Source: Burkholderiaceae bacterium
GTDB lineage: Bacteria; Pseudomonadota; Gammaproteobacteria; Burkholderiales; Burkholderiaceae_C
DNA length: 49,114 nucleotides
Direction: 5' to 3'
Assembly (NCBI GenBank): GCA_004299095.1
Contig: SCQQ01000059.1
Span: 1 to 49,114 of the forward strand
In this document: positions 27,964 to 38,641 of the stretch, one piece after another
Numbering within the stretch: the first letter of the stretch is position 1
Layout of the letters: each line of letters begins with the position of its first letter
Notes under the pieces: model-generated
What the model saw: the letters and a program-made list of their open reading frames with translations, nothing else
Databases searched by the model: none
Told to the model about the DNA's origin: nothing
Translations under genes and position numbers: made by a program

Positions 27964-29424
27964 TTATTGGTTATCTGGCGTGGTGGTCGTGCTGACTTGC
28001 CTGAACAGCGCTGCCACCGTGCGCTTGGTTTTGATGTTGGACGTGCGCGCGGGGCGCGGCCGCGCCTCGGGCTCCCAGGCTGCCGGGGTTTCCAGCATCT
28101 TGGCCGAAGGCGTGTACGGTTGGGCAAAAAACGGATCGGCTGGCGTGGCGCTCGGCGCCGCCCGCCCGGCGCCATGCTCGAAGCGCCGGCTGCGGTGCAC
28201 CCGCACCGAGTCGCGCGTGTCGTTGGTTTCGTCACGCTGCCATTGGCGGCGGCCGTCGTTCTGCCGGCCCTGCGGCCGCTCGTTTTCGAAGTCGAGGTGT
28301 TCCAGCTCCACCTTGGTCTTGAGCAAGTGCTCGAGTTGCTCCATCAGCCGCCGGTCGCCGCGCGTCACCAGCGTTACGGCCAGGCCGTTGGCGCCGGCAC
28401 GGCCGGTGCGGCCGATGCGGTGGATGTAGTCCTCGGCGTTGAACGGGACGTCGTAATTGAAGACGGCAGGCACGTCCTTGATGTCCAGGCCGCGCGCGGC
28501 CACGTCGGTGGCCACCAGCAGGTCGACTTCACCGGCCTTGAAGGCTTCCAGCGACTTGAGGCGTTCGTCCTGGGTCCTGTCGCCGTGCATGGCGGTGGTT
28601 TTCAGCCCGTCGTGCGCCAAGGCTCGGGCCAGGCGTGCGGTGCCGAGCTTGCTGTTGCAGAACACGAAGGCCTGGCTCAGCTTCTGGTCGCGCAAAATCT
28701 GGCGCAGCGCGCGGCGCTTGTCATCTTCGTCCAGCAAGTAGAAGTGCTGATCGACCGTGGCGGCGGTTGCGTTGGGCGGCGCCACTTCGATCGTGACCGG
28801 ATGGTGCAGGTAACTCTCGGCCAAGTGCCGGATTTCAGGCGAGAACGTGGCCGAAAACAGCAGCGTGGTGCGCGTTTTCGGCAGGTGGCTCAGGATGCGC
28901 TGCAGATCGGGCAGGAAGCCGATATCGAGCATGCGGTCGGCCTCGTCCAGCACCACGTATTCGACCTGGTTCAGTATCGCGGTCTTGCCTTCGATGTGAT
29001 CCAGCAGGCGGCCCGGCGTGGCCACCAGCACTTCCACGCCTTTGCGCAATTCCACGATTTGCGGCTTGATGTCGATGCCGCCGAATACCACCGTGCTGCG
29101 CAGGTTGGTGTACTTGGCGTACAGCTTGACTTGCTCGGCCACCTGGTCAGCCAGCTCGCGCGTTGGCTCCAGGACGAGCGCGCGCACCGGATGGCGCGCC
29201 GGCGAGGCGCTGGTGTTCTCGTGCTGCAGCAGGCGCTGCAGCAGCGGCAGCGCGAAAGCGGCGGTCTTGCCGGTGCCGGTGCGCGCCGCGCCCATCACGT
29301 CTTGCCCGGCGAGCACCACCGGAATGGCTTGTTCCTGGATCGGCGTCATGGTTTCGTAACCCATGTCCGCCACGGCCCGCTTCAACGGCTCGGCCAGCGC
29401 GATCTGCGAATAACTTTGACTCAT
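27964..29424 (-). CDS. rhlE: DEAD-box RNA helicase, RhlE-like
   Basis: An ATP-dependent RNA helicase with the complete motif set: Q motif (MTPIQEQAIP), motif I (ARTGTGKT, with R in place of the usual Q), PTRELA, TPGRLLD, DEAD, SAT, ARGLDI and HRIGRTGRAG. The last 100 residues are basic, Arg/Pro-rich and probably disordered, as in RhlE-type proteins that act in ribosome assembly and mRNA decay. Length 486. Terminates 134 bases from the apaH stop, convergent with it. Confidence 0.9.
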   Translation of the reverse strand: MSQSYSQIALAEPLKRAVADMGYETMTPIQEQAIPVVLAGQDVMGAARTGTGKTAAFALPLLQRLLQHENTSASPARHPVRALVLEPTRELADQVAEQVKLYAKYTNLRSTVVFGGIDIKPQIVELRKGVEVLVATPGRLLDHIEGKTAILNQVEYVVLDEADRMLDIGFLPDLQRILSHLPKTRTTLLFSATFSPEIRHLAESYLHHPVTIEVAPPNATAATVDQHFYLLDEDDKRRALRQILRDQKLSQAFVFCNSKLGTARLARALAHDGLKTTAMHGDRTQDERLKSLEAFKAGEVDLLVATDVAARGLDIKDVPAVFNYDVPFNAEDYIHRIGRTGRAGANGLAVTLVTRGDRRLMEQLEHLLKTKVELEHLDFENERPQGRQNDGRRQWQRDETNDTRDSVRVHRSRRFEHGAGRAAPSATPADPFFAQPYTPSAKMLETPAAWEPEARPRPARTSNIKTKRTVAALFRQVSTTTTPDNQ

Positions 29425-29467
29425 AAGCCCGCTATTGTCGCATTGCGGGCCGCACGAAGCGAACGGA

Positions 29468-29499
29468 CCGCGCCGGAGCCGTGTGGGTTGCCGGCGCGG
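29468..29499 (-). terminator. hairpin after the zinc metallopeptidase gene (weak terminator)
   Basis: CCGCGCCGG and CCGGCGCGG form a 9-bp stem around a 14-base loop, 8 bases beyond the ypfJ-like stop. There is no T tract, so at best it is part of a rho-dependent end. Confidence 0.3.
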
Positions 29500-29506
29500 G
29501 GCGGTG

Positions 29507-30376
29507 TTACAAATTGCGCGCGTTGAAGGTGTCGCAGGCTTGCACGCTGCCGCTTTGGTAACCCTGTGTGAACCAGCGCACGCGTTGCGCGCTGGAGCCG
29601 TGCGTGAAGCTGTCGGGCACGGCGTAGCCCTGGCTGCGTTTCTGCAGCGTGTCGTCGCCGATTTGCTGCGCCGCGTTGATGGCCGAGTGGATGTCGCCGG
29701 GATCGAGCCAGCGCTTGGCTTGCTGCGATCGGTTCGCCCAGATGCCGGCGTAGCAGTCGGCTTGCAGTTCCAGCCGCACCGACAGGGCGTTTTGCTGCGC
29801 CTCGCTCACGCGGCCGCGCATGCCATCCACCTTGGCCGTGATGCCCAGCAGGCTCTGCACGTGGTGGCCGACCTCGTGCGCCACCACGTAGGCGCGGGCG
29901 AATTCACCCGGGGCACCGAGCTGTCGCGTCAGGGTGTCGAAAAAGTCCATGTCCAGGTAGACCTTGCGGTCGCCCGGGCAATAGAACGGCCCCATGGCCG
30001 CCTGACCCGTGCCGCAGGCCGTCGGGGTGGATCCGCGGTACAGCACCAGCTTGGGCGCTGCATAACGTGCGCCGCCCTGCTGGAACACTTGCGTCCAGAC
30101 GTCTTCGGTGGACGCCAGAATGGTCGAGACGAAGGCCGCGTTGCGATCGCCCGCGGGCGGCGCTTTCGCCGGGCCCTGCTGCACGTGCGGCGTACTCCCG
30201 CCCGAGAGCAGGCCCAGTGTGGTGAGCGGGTTGATGCCGAAAATGCCCCAGCCGGCCAGCGCGATCACGATCGCGCCAATGCCGATGTGCCGACCGCCGA
30301 TACCGAAGCCCCCGCCGCTGTCCTCGCCACGGCGGTCTTCGACGTTGCTGGATTCGCGTTGATCTTCCCATTTCAT
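29507..30376 (-). CDS. ypfJ: YpfJ family neutral zinc metallopeptidase
   Basis: A 289-residue member of the putative neutral zinc metallopeptidase family (PF04228). It has the zinc site HEVGHH in VVAHEVGHHVQ, and FYCPGDRKVYLDMDFF, which is strongly conserved in the family. An N-terminal transmembrane segment (about residues 25-48, IGAIVIALAGWGIFG) anchors it, giving an extracytoplasmic catalytic domain. The physiological substrate is unknown. Divergent from pcp with 40 bases between starts. Confidence 0.92.
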   Translation of the reverse strand: MKWEDQRESSNVEDRRGEDSGGGFGIGGRHIGIGAIVIALAGWGIFGINPLTTLGLLSGGSTPHVQQGPAKAPPAGDRNAAFVSTILASTEDVWTQVFQQGGARYAAPKLVLYRGSTPTACGTGQAAMGPFYCPGDRKVYLDMDFFDTLTRQLGAPGEFARAYVVAHEVGHHVQSLLGITAKVDGMRGRVSEAQQNALSVRLELQADCYAGIWANRSQQAKRWLDPGDIHSAINAAQQIGDDTLQKRSQGYAVPDSFTHGSSAQRVRWFTQGYQSGSVQACDTFNARNL

Positions 30377-30416
30377 GGCTGGCTCCGGATTGCGCGGCTT
30401 GCGTTAAATTGGCGCG

Positions 30417-31103
30417 ATGGTAGCGCCCACAACTTTCCACGATACAGCCGATGCGGCTGCTGATCACCCGCCGGTGCTGGTCACCGGTTTCGATGCCTTT
30501 GGCGGCGACGCCGTCAATCCCAGTTGGCTCGCGGCCGAGCGCCTGCAGGAGCGTGCGCTCCTCGGCCGTCCCGTGGTCGCCGCGCAGTTGCCGACGCAGT
30601 TCGACCTGTCGCTGCAGCGCCTGCGCGCGCTCCTGGTGGCCCATCGACCGGCCCTCGTGATCTGCCTCGGCTATGCCGCCAACCGCGGCGCGCTCTCGCT
30701 GGAGCGCGTGGCGATCAACGTAAACGATGCGCGCATTCCCGACAACGCTGGTCAGCAGCCCATCGACACGCCGGTGGTGGCCGGCGCGCCCGCGGCCTAT
30801 TTCACGCGCTTGCCGATCAAGGCCATGCGCGCAGCCATTCAAGAAGCCGGCATTGCGGCCGAGGTGTCGCAAACGGCGGGCACTTTCGTGTGCAACCACG
30901 TCTTCTTCGGCCTGATGCATGAGCTGGCGACACTGCCCGGCCTGGCCGAGACGCGCGGCGGCTTCATTCACGTGCCGCCGCTGCCCGAACAATCGAAGAG
31001 CGGCATGGCGCTCGACCGGATGGTGCAGGGTATCGGCATCGGCATCCGCACGGCGCTGTCGGTGACGCACGATGTCCGCCTCGGCGCGGGGACCGTGGCG
31101 TGA
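30417..31103 (+). CDS. pcp: pyroglutamyl-peptidase I (Pcp)
   Basis: Pcp removes N-terminal pyroglutamate from peptides. The family triad is present: E96 in SLERVAIN, C159 in GTFVCNHVFF and H185 in GGFIHVPPLP. The protein (228 aa) is slightly longer than usual because of an N-terminal leader of about 15 residues (MVAPTTFHDTADAAA); a later start is possible. The stop overlaps the likely start of the downstream decayed ketimine reductase gene (GTGA), showing the two were once translationally coupled. Confidence 0.92.
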   Translation: MVAPTTFHDTADAAADHPPVLVTGFDAFGGDAVNPSWLAAERLQERALLGRPVVAAQLPTQFDLSLQRLRALLVAHRPALVICLGYAANRGALSLERVAINVNDARIPDNAGQQPIDTPVVAGAPAAYFTRLPIKAMRAAIQEAGIAAEVSQTAGTFVCNHVFFGLMHELATLPGLAETRGGFIHVPPLPEQSKSGMALDRMVQGIGIGIRTALSVTHDVRLGAGTVA

Positions 31104-32020
31104 CGGCTGCCGTGCTGTCGCTGAGCAAACCGCCGATCGGCTGCCCTGGCCCGCGCTGGTGGACGAGATCGCGGCGCTGCTGCAGACGCGAGCGTGCGGG
31201 TGCCCGAACGCATCGTCATGCCGACGGCGCAGGGCGCGGTGCTGTTCGTCATGCCGGCGTGCGACCGGCGCATCGCGATGACCAAGCTGATCACGCTGAC
31301 GCCTGCGAACGCCGGTAGGCCGGTACGCCGGTGCCCGCGATCCAGGGCGACGTCGTCGTGTTCGACGTGCTCACGGGCGAGCGCCGGTTGATCCTGGATG
31401 GGTCCACCGTCACCGCGCGGCGCACCGCCGCGGTGTCGGCGCTGGCCGCACGGCTCCTGGCGCCGGATTTGCGCGGGCCGATGCTGATCGTGGGGGCCGG
31501 CGTGCAGGCGTGGGCGCATCTGGAGGCTTTTTCCGAAGCACTGGGCATGCGCGATTTCCGCATCGCATCACGCCACGCGGCCAGCGCCCGGCGCTTGGCC
31601 GACCATGCACGTGAACTCGGATTCATGGCCAAAGTGGTGGACGACGTCGACGTGGCTGTTGCGGAATGCCCGCTGGTCGCGACGTGCACGCCGGCGCGCG
31701 CCATCGTGTTGAGCCAGGTGCCGCGACCGGATGGTTTCGTGGCCGCAGTCGGCGCGTTCGCGCCCGACATGGCGGAAATCGCGGCGCCGGTCTGCCGCGC
31801 CGTGGCGGCGAGTGGCCGCATCGTGCTGGATACGCCGGAAGCGGCGGGCGAAGCCGGCGACTTGCTGCAGGCGGGCATCGAAGTGAAAGGGCTATCGACG
31901 CTTCGAGGAATCGTGCAGGGCGGAGCGATGGCCCGCTCAGGGCCAGTGCTCTTCAAGAATTGCGGCTGGGCCGGCTGGGATCTGGCGGCGGCGCGCCTCG
32001 CGCTGTCACTCGCGCAATGA
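31100..32020 (+). pseudogene. ornithine cyclodeaminase/mu-crystallin family ketimine reductase, frameshifted
   Basis: Homology begins at the GTG at 31100 (VTAAVLS) and switches frame three times. It shifts near 31118 to a frame reading AEQTADRLPWPALVDEIAALL, near 31188 to one reading SVRVPERIVMPTAQGAVLFV and AMTKLITLTPANAG, and near 31310-31330 to PAIQGDVVVFDVLTGERRL, which runs clean to 32020. The intact part has the NAD(P)-binding motif LIVGAGVQAWAHLEAF. Members reduce cyclic ketimines (pyrroline- or piperideine-2-carboxylate) to proline or pipecolate. All three shifts equal loss of one base (the third could also be an 8-base duplication in GCCGGTA repeats). Read as a pseudogene; local sequencing errors are the alternative. 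Confidence 0.7.
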
Positions 32021-32185
32021 CGGCGGCTGTGCCGCCACGACCCCGCCGCGCTTGATGGCTTTGCCGCTTGCGCGGCCTCGATGATGAAATAACGGGGGGC
32101 ATTACGTTGCGCGCTTCGCCCCATTCATGGCGGCACGGCCGCCGTCATCAAAGCCGCAGGCGAGGTCATGCCGCGAAAGCGGCGT
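32017..32185. repeat. cluster of GC-rich hairpins with an inverted repeat (REP/REPIN-like)
   Basis: 24 bases at 32017-32040 match the reverse complement of 32125-32148 at 22 of 24 positions. Each arm is itself a small hairpin (GGCGG-N5-CCGCC). A third hairpin, GCCGC-GAAA-GCGGC, lies at about 32170-32183. The cluster fills the gap between the ketimine reductase remnant and dcd. Paired inverted palindromes are the form of REPIN/BIME elements; no second copy is present in this window. Confidence 0.5.
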
Positions 32186-32198
32186 CATGTATTCAGCG

Positions 32199-32765
32199 TC
32201 AGGCCTTGGGCAGCGTCACGCCCACCTGCCCCTGGTACTTGCCGTGCCGGTCCTTGTAGCTGGTTTCGCACACTTCGTCGCTCTCGAAGAACAGCACTTG
32301 CGCGCAGCCTTCGCCCGCGTAGATCTTGGCGGGCAGCGGCGTGGTGTTGGAAAACTCCAGCGTCACATAGCCTTCCCACTCGGGCTCGAACGGCGTGACG
32401 TTGACGATGATGCCGCAGCGCGCATATGTGCTTTTGCCCAAGCAGATGGTCAGCACGTTGCGTGGGATGCGGAAATATTCCAGCGTGCGCGCCAGGGCAA
32501 AGCTGTTGGGCGGGATGATGCAGACATCGCCGCTGAAATCGACGAAGCTGCGCTCGTCGAAATTCTTCGGGTCCACCACCGTGCTGTGGATGTTGGTGAA
32601 GATCTTGAATTCGGGCGCGCAGCGGATGTCGTAGCCGTAGCTGGAAGTGCCGTAGCTCACGATCTTGTGGCCGTCGACCTCGCGCACTTGCCCGGGCTCG
32701 AATGGCTCGATCATGTGGTGCTCCCGGGCCATGCGGCGGATCCAGCGGTCGCTTTTGATGCTCAT
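32199..32765 (-). CDS. dcd: dCTP deaminase
   Basis: Dcd converts dCTP to dUTP for thymidylate synthesis. The 188-residue product begins [16 protein letters not shown] and has the family core [20 protein letters not shown] plus [18 protein letters not shown]. The ATG at 32765 has a GAAACAAC upstream; the frame further up to 32954 lacks similarity. It is the promoter-distal gene of the YbhB-adenine deaminase-thioesterase-dcd run, 142 bases after the thioesterase. Confidence 0.96.
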   Translation of the reverse strand: MSIKSDRWIRRMAREHHMIEPFEPGQVREVDGHKIVSYGTSSYGYDIRCAPEFKIFTNIHSTVVDPKNFDERSFVDFSGDVCIIPPNSFALARTLEYFRIPRNVLTICLGKSTYARCGIIVNVTPFEPEWEGYVTLEFSNTTPLPAKIYAGEGCAQVLFFESDEVCETSYKDRHGKYQGQVGVTLPKA

Positions 32766-32907
32766 GTTGTTTCGTTGAAAGAAGAGGGCGCAGGCCGCGC
32801 GGCGGGCGTGTGGAAGCGGCGATTTTGCACCGTGCCGATGCGCCGGGTGCTCACCTCGCTGCGCCGTTCGGTTGGCGATGGCTCCCGAACTTGCAGCCAG
32901 CCCGCCA

Positions 32908-35035
<2,128 letters not shown>

Positions 35036-35505
35036 GAAGACCTCCTGGCTCCGGCCGCGTACCGGCACGAGCATGTTTGGGAGCTTGGGCCGTAGAAAAC
35101 CGTCGGCTGCAACCGCTGGGGAAAAGCCCCACTTCGCACCCATTTCTGCGGCGATGGCAACGGCCATCGTGCTCGAAAGTGGGCGCAAACTGGACTCGTT
35201 TCCCAGCGGTTTCGCTTCGACTCTTCCTGCGGCCCGAGCTCCTGGAGGATTCTATCGACCGAAAAATGGGCATTGCGGCGTTCCGGATTCACGCCGCCGC
35301 TCATGGCGAAGGCGGGTTCGTCCCAGGGACTCGAAGCGATGGGGCGTCACCTTCCTCTCGGGTCGGGCAGGTTGGCCAGTGCGGTCGGGGTGCATCCTTC
35401 CGAGTCTGAGGGTGCATGCACCAGGGGCGAAATGAAAAACGCCGTGCGGCTGGTGCGGCACGGCGTTGTGTGGCGTTGACCGGCGGACCGGTCGTAATGC
35501 GGCGA
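35036..35505. other. intergenic region, 470 bases, two sites recognised
   Basis: No convincing gene. It holds the YbhB leader with its AGGAGG site, a possible leftward -10 (TAGAAT, about 35249-35254) with a poor -35, a perfect 12-base palindrome GGTGCATGCACC (35411-35422) and the terminator of the BMP operon (35435-35467). Short open frames on both strands lack ribosome binding sites. Confidence 0.6.
35435..35467 (-). terminator. rho-independent terminator of the BMP importer operon
   Basis: On the minus strand AACGCCGTGC pairs perfectly with GCACGGCGTT around a 10-base loop, and TTT follows. It is 38 bases beyond the binding-protein stop. Confidence 0.85.
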
Positions 35506-36609
35506 CTACTTGCCGCCCGGCACCTTGCCTTCCACGCCCTTCACGTAGAACTTGATGGCGCGCAGGAAGTCGTCGTCGGCCACCTTGCCGGACGCGAGCA
35601 CTTCCTTACCTTGGTTGTCCTGGATCGGGCCTTTCCAGATGGCGAACGAGCCGTCCTTCAAGCCTGCCTTGGCATGGTTCACCTTGGCCACGACGTCCGC
35701 TGGAATGTCTTTCGCGAGGCCGACCAAGTCGATCGCGCCCTCCTTCACGCCCCACCAGGCGTCCGGCCCGGTTTTCCAGGTGCCGTCCAGTACTTGCCCG
35801 ACGGAGTAGATGTAGTAGGGGTCCCAGTCGATGATGGACGAGGCCAGGTGGGCTTTCGGGCCGTAGGATTCCATGTCCGAATCCCAGCCGAAAGCGCGCT
35901 TGCCCATGGATTCGGCCGTCTTCAGCACAGCGGGCGAATCGGTGTTCTGGAACAGGATGTCGGCGCCGCCGTTGAACAGCGTGGTCGCCGCTTCCGCTTC
36001 CTTCGGCGGATTGACCCAGTCGTTGATCCAGACCACTTTGACGGTCACCTTGGGGTTGGTGGTCAGCGCGCCCAGCGTGAAGCTGTTCAGGTTGCGCAAC
36101 ACTTCGGGAATCGGCACCGTCGCGACGAAACCCAGTTGGTTTGCCTTCGTCATGGCGCCGGCGACCAAGCCGCCCAGGTAGGCGCCTTCGTAGTTGCGCG
36201 CCTCGTAAGTGCGCAGGTTCGGCAGGCTCTTGTAGCCGGTGCAGTGCTCAAATTTGACCTTGGGGAAATCCTTGGCCACTTTGATGAGCGGCTCCATGAA
36301 GCCGAAGCTCGTGCCATAAATCAGCGTGTTGCCCTGGTTGATCAAGTCGCGCGCCACGCGTTCGGTGTCGGCGCCTTCCGGCACGTTCTCGACGAACGAG
36401 GTCTTGATGCGATCGCCGTATTTCGCCTGCGCCGCTTTGCGCCCGTTGTCGTGCGCGAAACTCCAGCCACCGTCGCCCACCGGACCCACATAAATCCACG
36501 CGGCCTTGAGCGGTTCTGCTGCCAAAGCCACGGAATGCAGTGCCATTCCGGCTGCCGATGCCGCGGCCAGGCGCAGGGTGTTGCGTTTGCTGATGTCGAT
36601 CATTGCCAA
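35506..36609 (-). CDS. BMP family ABC transporter substrate-binding protein
   Basis: The periplasmic nucleoside/purine binding component. The signal sequence is residues 1-30 (hydrophobic AAASAAGMALHSVALAA after a basic start). The mature protein opens with VGPVGDGGWSFAHDNGRKA, typical of the Bmp/PnrA family. Length is 367. It is the last gene of the operon, 46 bases after the second permease. Ligand identity (adenine, guanosine or other purine) cannot be read from sequence. Confidence 0.92.
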   Translation of the reverse strand: MAMIDISKRNTLRLAAASAAGMALHSVALAAEPLKAAWIYVGPVGDGGWSFAHDNGRKAAQAKYGDRIKTSFVENVPEGADTERVARDLINQGNTLIYGTSFGFMEPLIKVAKDFPKVKFEHCTGYKSLPNLRTYEARNYEGAYLGGLVAGAMTKANQLGFVATVPIPEVLRNLNSFTLGALTTNPKVTVKVVWINDWVNPPKEAEAATTLFNGGADILFQNTDSPAVLKTAESMGKRAFGWDSDMESYGPKAHLASSIIDWDPYYIYSVGQVLDGTWKTGPDAWWGVKEGAIDLVGLAKDIPADVVAKVNHAKAGLKDGSFAIWKGPIQDNQGKEVLASGKVADDDFLRAIKFYVKGVEGKVPGGK

Positions 36610-36655
36610 TGCTCCTCGTTCATGAATCGTGAAAAGTGGACCTCGGGAGAGTTGC

Positions 36656-37576
36656 CTAGCCCACGGGGTTGAAGACCTTGCCGAGCGAAGCCGGCATGTT
36701 AATGCGAATCCAGGTGGCGTTGCGCGAAATCAGCGCCAGCACGACGATGGTGGCGAGGTACGGCGTCATCGTGAGGAACTGGCTCGGGATCTGCACGCCT
36801 TCGCTTTGCAGGTAGAACTGCAGCATGGTCACGCCGCCGAACAGATAGGCGCCGAGCAGCACGCGCAGCGGCCGCCAGGTGCCGAAGACCACCAGCGCCA
36901 GCGCGATCCAGCCCTTGCCGCCCACCATGCCCTGAACCCAGAGCGGCGTGTACACGAGCGACAGATAGGCGCCCGCAAGCCCCGACAGCGCGCCGCCGAA
37001 CAACACCGCGAAGAAACGGATGCGCCGCACCGGGTAACCGAGCGCGTTGGCCGAATCGGGCGATTCGCCCACCGAGCGCAGCACCAGGCCCGAGCGCGTG
37101 CGGTACAGCCACCACACCATGAACGCGGTGAGCGCGATCGTGAGGTAGACCAGCGGATGCAGCCGGAACAGCGCCGGCCCGAGGATGGGAATGTCGCCAA
37201 GCCCGAACCAGTTGAACTTGGGCCGGTCGGGCAGTGTGGCCTGGACGTAGCCCACGCCGACGAAAGCCGACAGCCCGCTGCCGAACAGCATGAGCGCAAG
37301 CCCCGTCGCGTACTGGTTGGAATTGAGCCAGATCACCAGCCAGCCGAATACCGCGGCGAGGATCGCGCCCGCGGCGATGCCGGCCAGGAAGCCCAGCGTG
37401 TTGCTGCCGGTGTGCACCGTCATGGCGAAGCCCGCGATGGCGGCGCACAGCATCATGCCTTCGACGCCGAGGTTGAGCACGCCGGATTTTTCGGCGATCA
37501 ACTCGCCCAGCGCCGCCAGCGCCAGCACCGTGCCGGCGTTCAGCGTGGATGCAAAGAGGAGCGCGTAGGTGTCCAT
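36656..37576 (-). CDS. nucleoside ABC transporter permease (second, NupQ/YufQ-like)
   Basis: A 306-residue inner-membrane permease with about eight hydrophobic helices and the family pattern KSGVLNLGVEGMMLCAA near the start and VRRIRFFAVLFGGALSGLAGA late. It starts immediately after the first permease stop (1-base gap), so the pair form the transmembrane channel together. Confidence 0.92.
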   Translation of the reverse strand: MDTYALLFASTLNAGTVLALAALGELIAEKSGVLNLGVEGMMLCAAIAGFAMTVHTGSNTLGFLAGIAAGAILAAVFGWLVIWLNSNQYATGLALMLFGSGLSAFVGVGYVQATLPDRPKFNWFGLGDIPILGPALFRLHPLVYLTIALTAFMVWWLYRTRSGLVLRSVGESPDSANALGYPVRRIRFFAVLFGGALSGLAGAYLSLVYTPLWVQGMVGGKGWIALALVVFGTWRPLRVLLGAYLFGGVTMLQFYLQSEGVQIPSQFLTMTPYLATIVVLALISRNATWIRINMPASLGKVFNPVG

Positions 37577-38641
37577 TCAGGCTACTCTTCGGGTGGCACG
37601 CATGCGGAAGTCGATCAGGGTGTCGCAGCCGAGCAGGGCAAACAGCAGCAAGCCCTGGAAAACGTCGGTAAGCGACTTGGGCAGGCCCAGGCGCGTTTGC
37701 GCGAGTTCGCCGCCGATGTAGAACATGCTCATCAGGATCGCCGCGAGCACGATGCCGATCGGGTGCAATCGGCCGACGAAGGCGACGATGATGGCGGCGA
37801 AGCCGTAGCCCACCGGAATGTAGGGCGTGAGCTGTCCCACCGGGCCCGCCACTTCGAGCGCGCCCGCGAGGCCCGCAGCCCCGCCTGAGACCAGCAGCAC
37901 GGTCCAGAGCGCGCGCCGCGAGGAAAAGCCGGCGTAGCGCGCGGCCGCGGGTGCGAGGCCGCCCACGCGCAATGCGAAGCCGCTGCGCGTGCGGAACAGA
38001 TACAGCCACATCAGCACTGCGCCCGCCAGGGCGATCAGCACGCCGATGTTGGCGCGCGAGCCTGCCATCAGACGCGGGATGGAGACGGCGTCCTCGAACG
38101 TCTTGGTCTGCGGGAAGTTGTAGCCCATGGGGTCTTTCCATGGCCCGAAAACGAAATAGTTCAGCACCTGGATGGCGACGTACACCAGCATCAGGCTCAC
38201 CAGGATTTCGTTGGCGTTGAAGCGGTCGCGCAGGAACGCGGTGATCGCGGCCCAGAACATGCCGCCCACGATGCCCGCCGCGAGGACCGCGATCATCATC
38301 CAGTGTCCGGTTTGCGGCGTGGCCAGCAGCGCCACGCCCGACGCCGTGACGGCGCCGATCACGTACTGCCCTTCGGCGCCGATATTCCACACGTTGGAGC
38401 GGAAGCACATGGCCAGTCCGAGCGCGATCAGCAGCAACGGCGTGGCCTTCACGCCCAACTCGCCCCAGGCGTAGGCCGAATTGATCGGTTCCCAGAAAAA
38501 CACCAGCAGGCCGCGCACCGGGCTCTTGCCCAGCGACGCAAACAGGATGGCGCCCACGATGGCGGTGATGGCCACCGCGAGGATCGGCGACGCGAACGAC
38601 CAGAAACGCGACGGCACCGGCCGCAGTTCAAGCCGCAACAT
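37577..38641 (-). CDS. nucleoside ABC transporter permease (first, YufP-like)
   Basis: A 354-residue permease. It has a membrane segment at each end and the ABC-contact loop FRSNVWNIGAEGQYVIGAVT, typical of branched-type BMP permeases. It overlaps the ATPase gene by 14 bases, supporting one polycistronic transcript. Confidence 0.92.
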   Translation of the reverse strand: MLRLELRPVPSRFWSFASPILAVAITAIVGAILFASLGKSPVRGLLVFFWEPINSAYAWGELGVKATPLLLIALGLAMCFRSNVWNIGAEGQYVIGAVTASGVALLATPQTGHWMMIAVLAAGIVGGMFWAAITAFLRDRFNANEILVSLMLVYVAIQVLNYFVFGPWKDPMGYNFPQTKTFEDAVSIPRLMAGSRANIGVLIALAGAVLMWLYLFRTRSGFALRVGGLAPAAARYAGFSSRRALWTVLLVSGGAAGLAGALEVAGPVGQLTPYIPVGYGFAAIIVAFVGRLHPIGIVLAAILMSMFYIGGELAQTRLGLPKSLTDVFQGLLLFALLGCDTLIDFRMRATRRVA

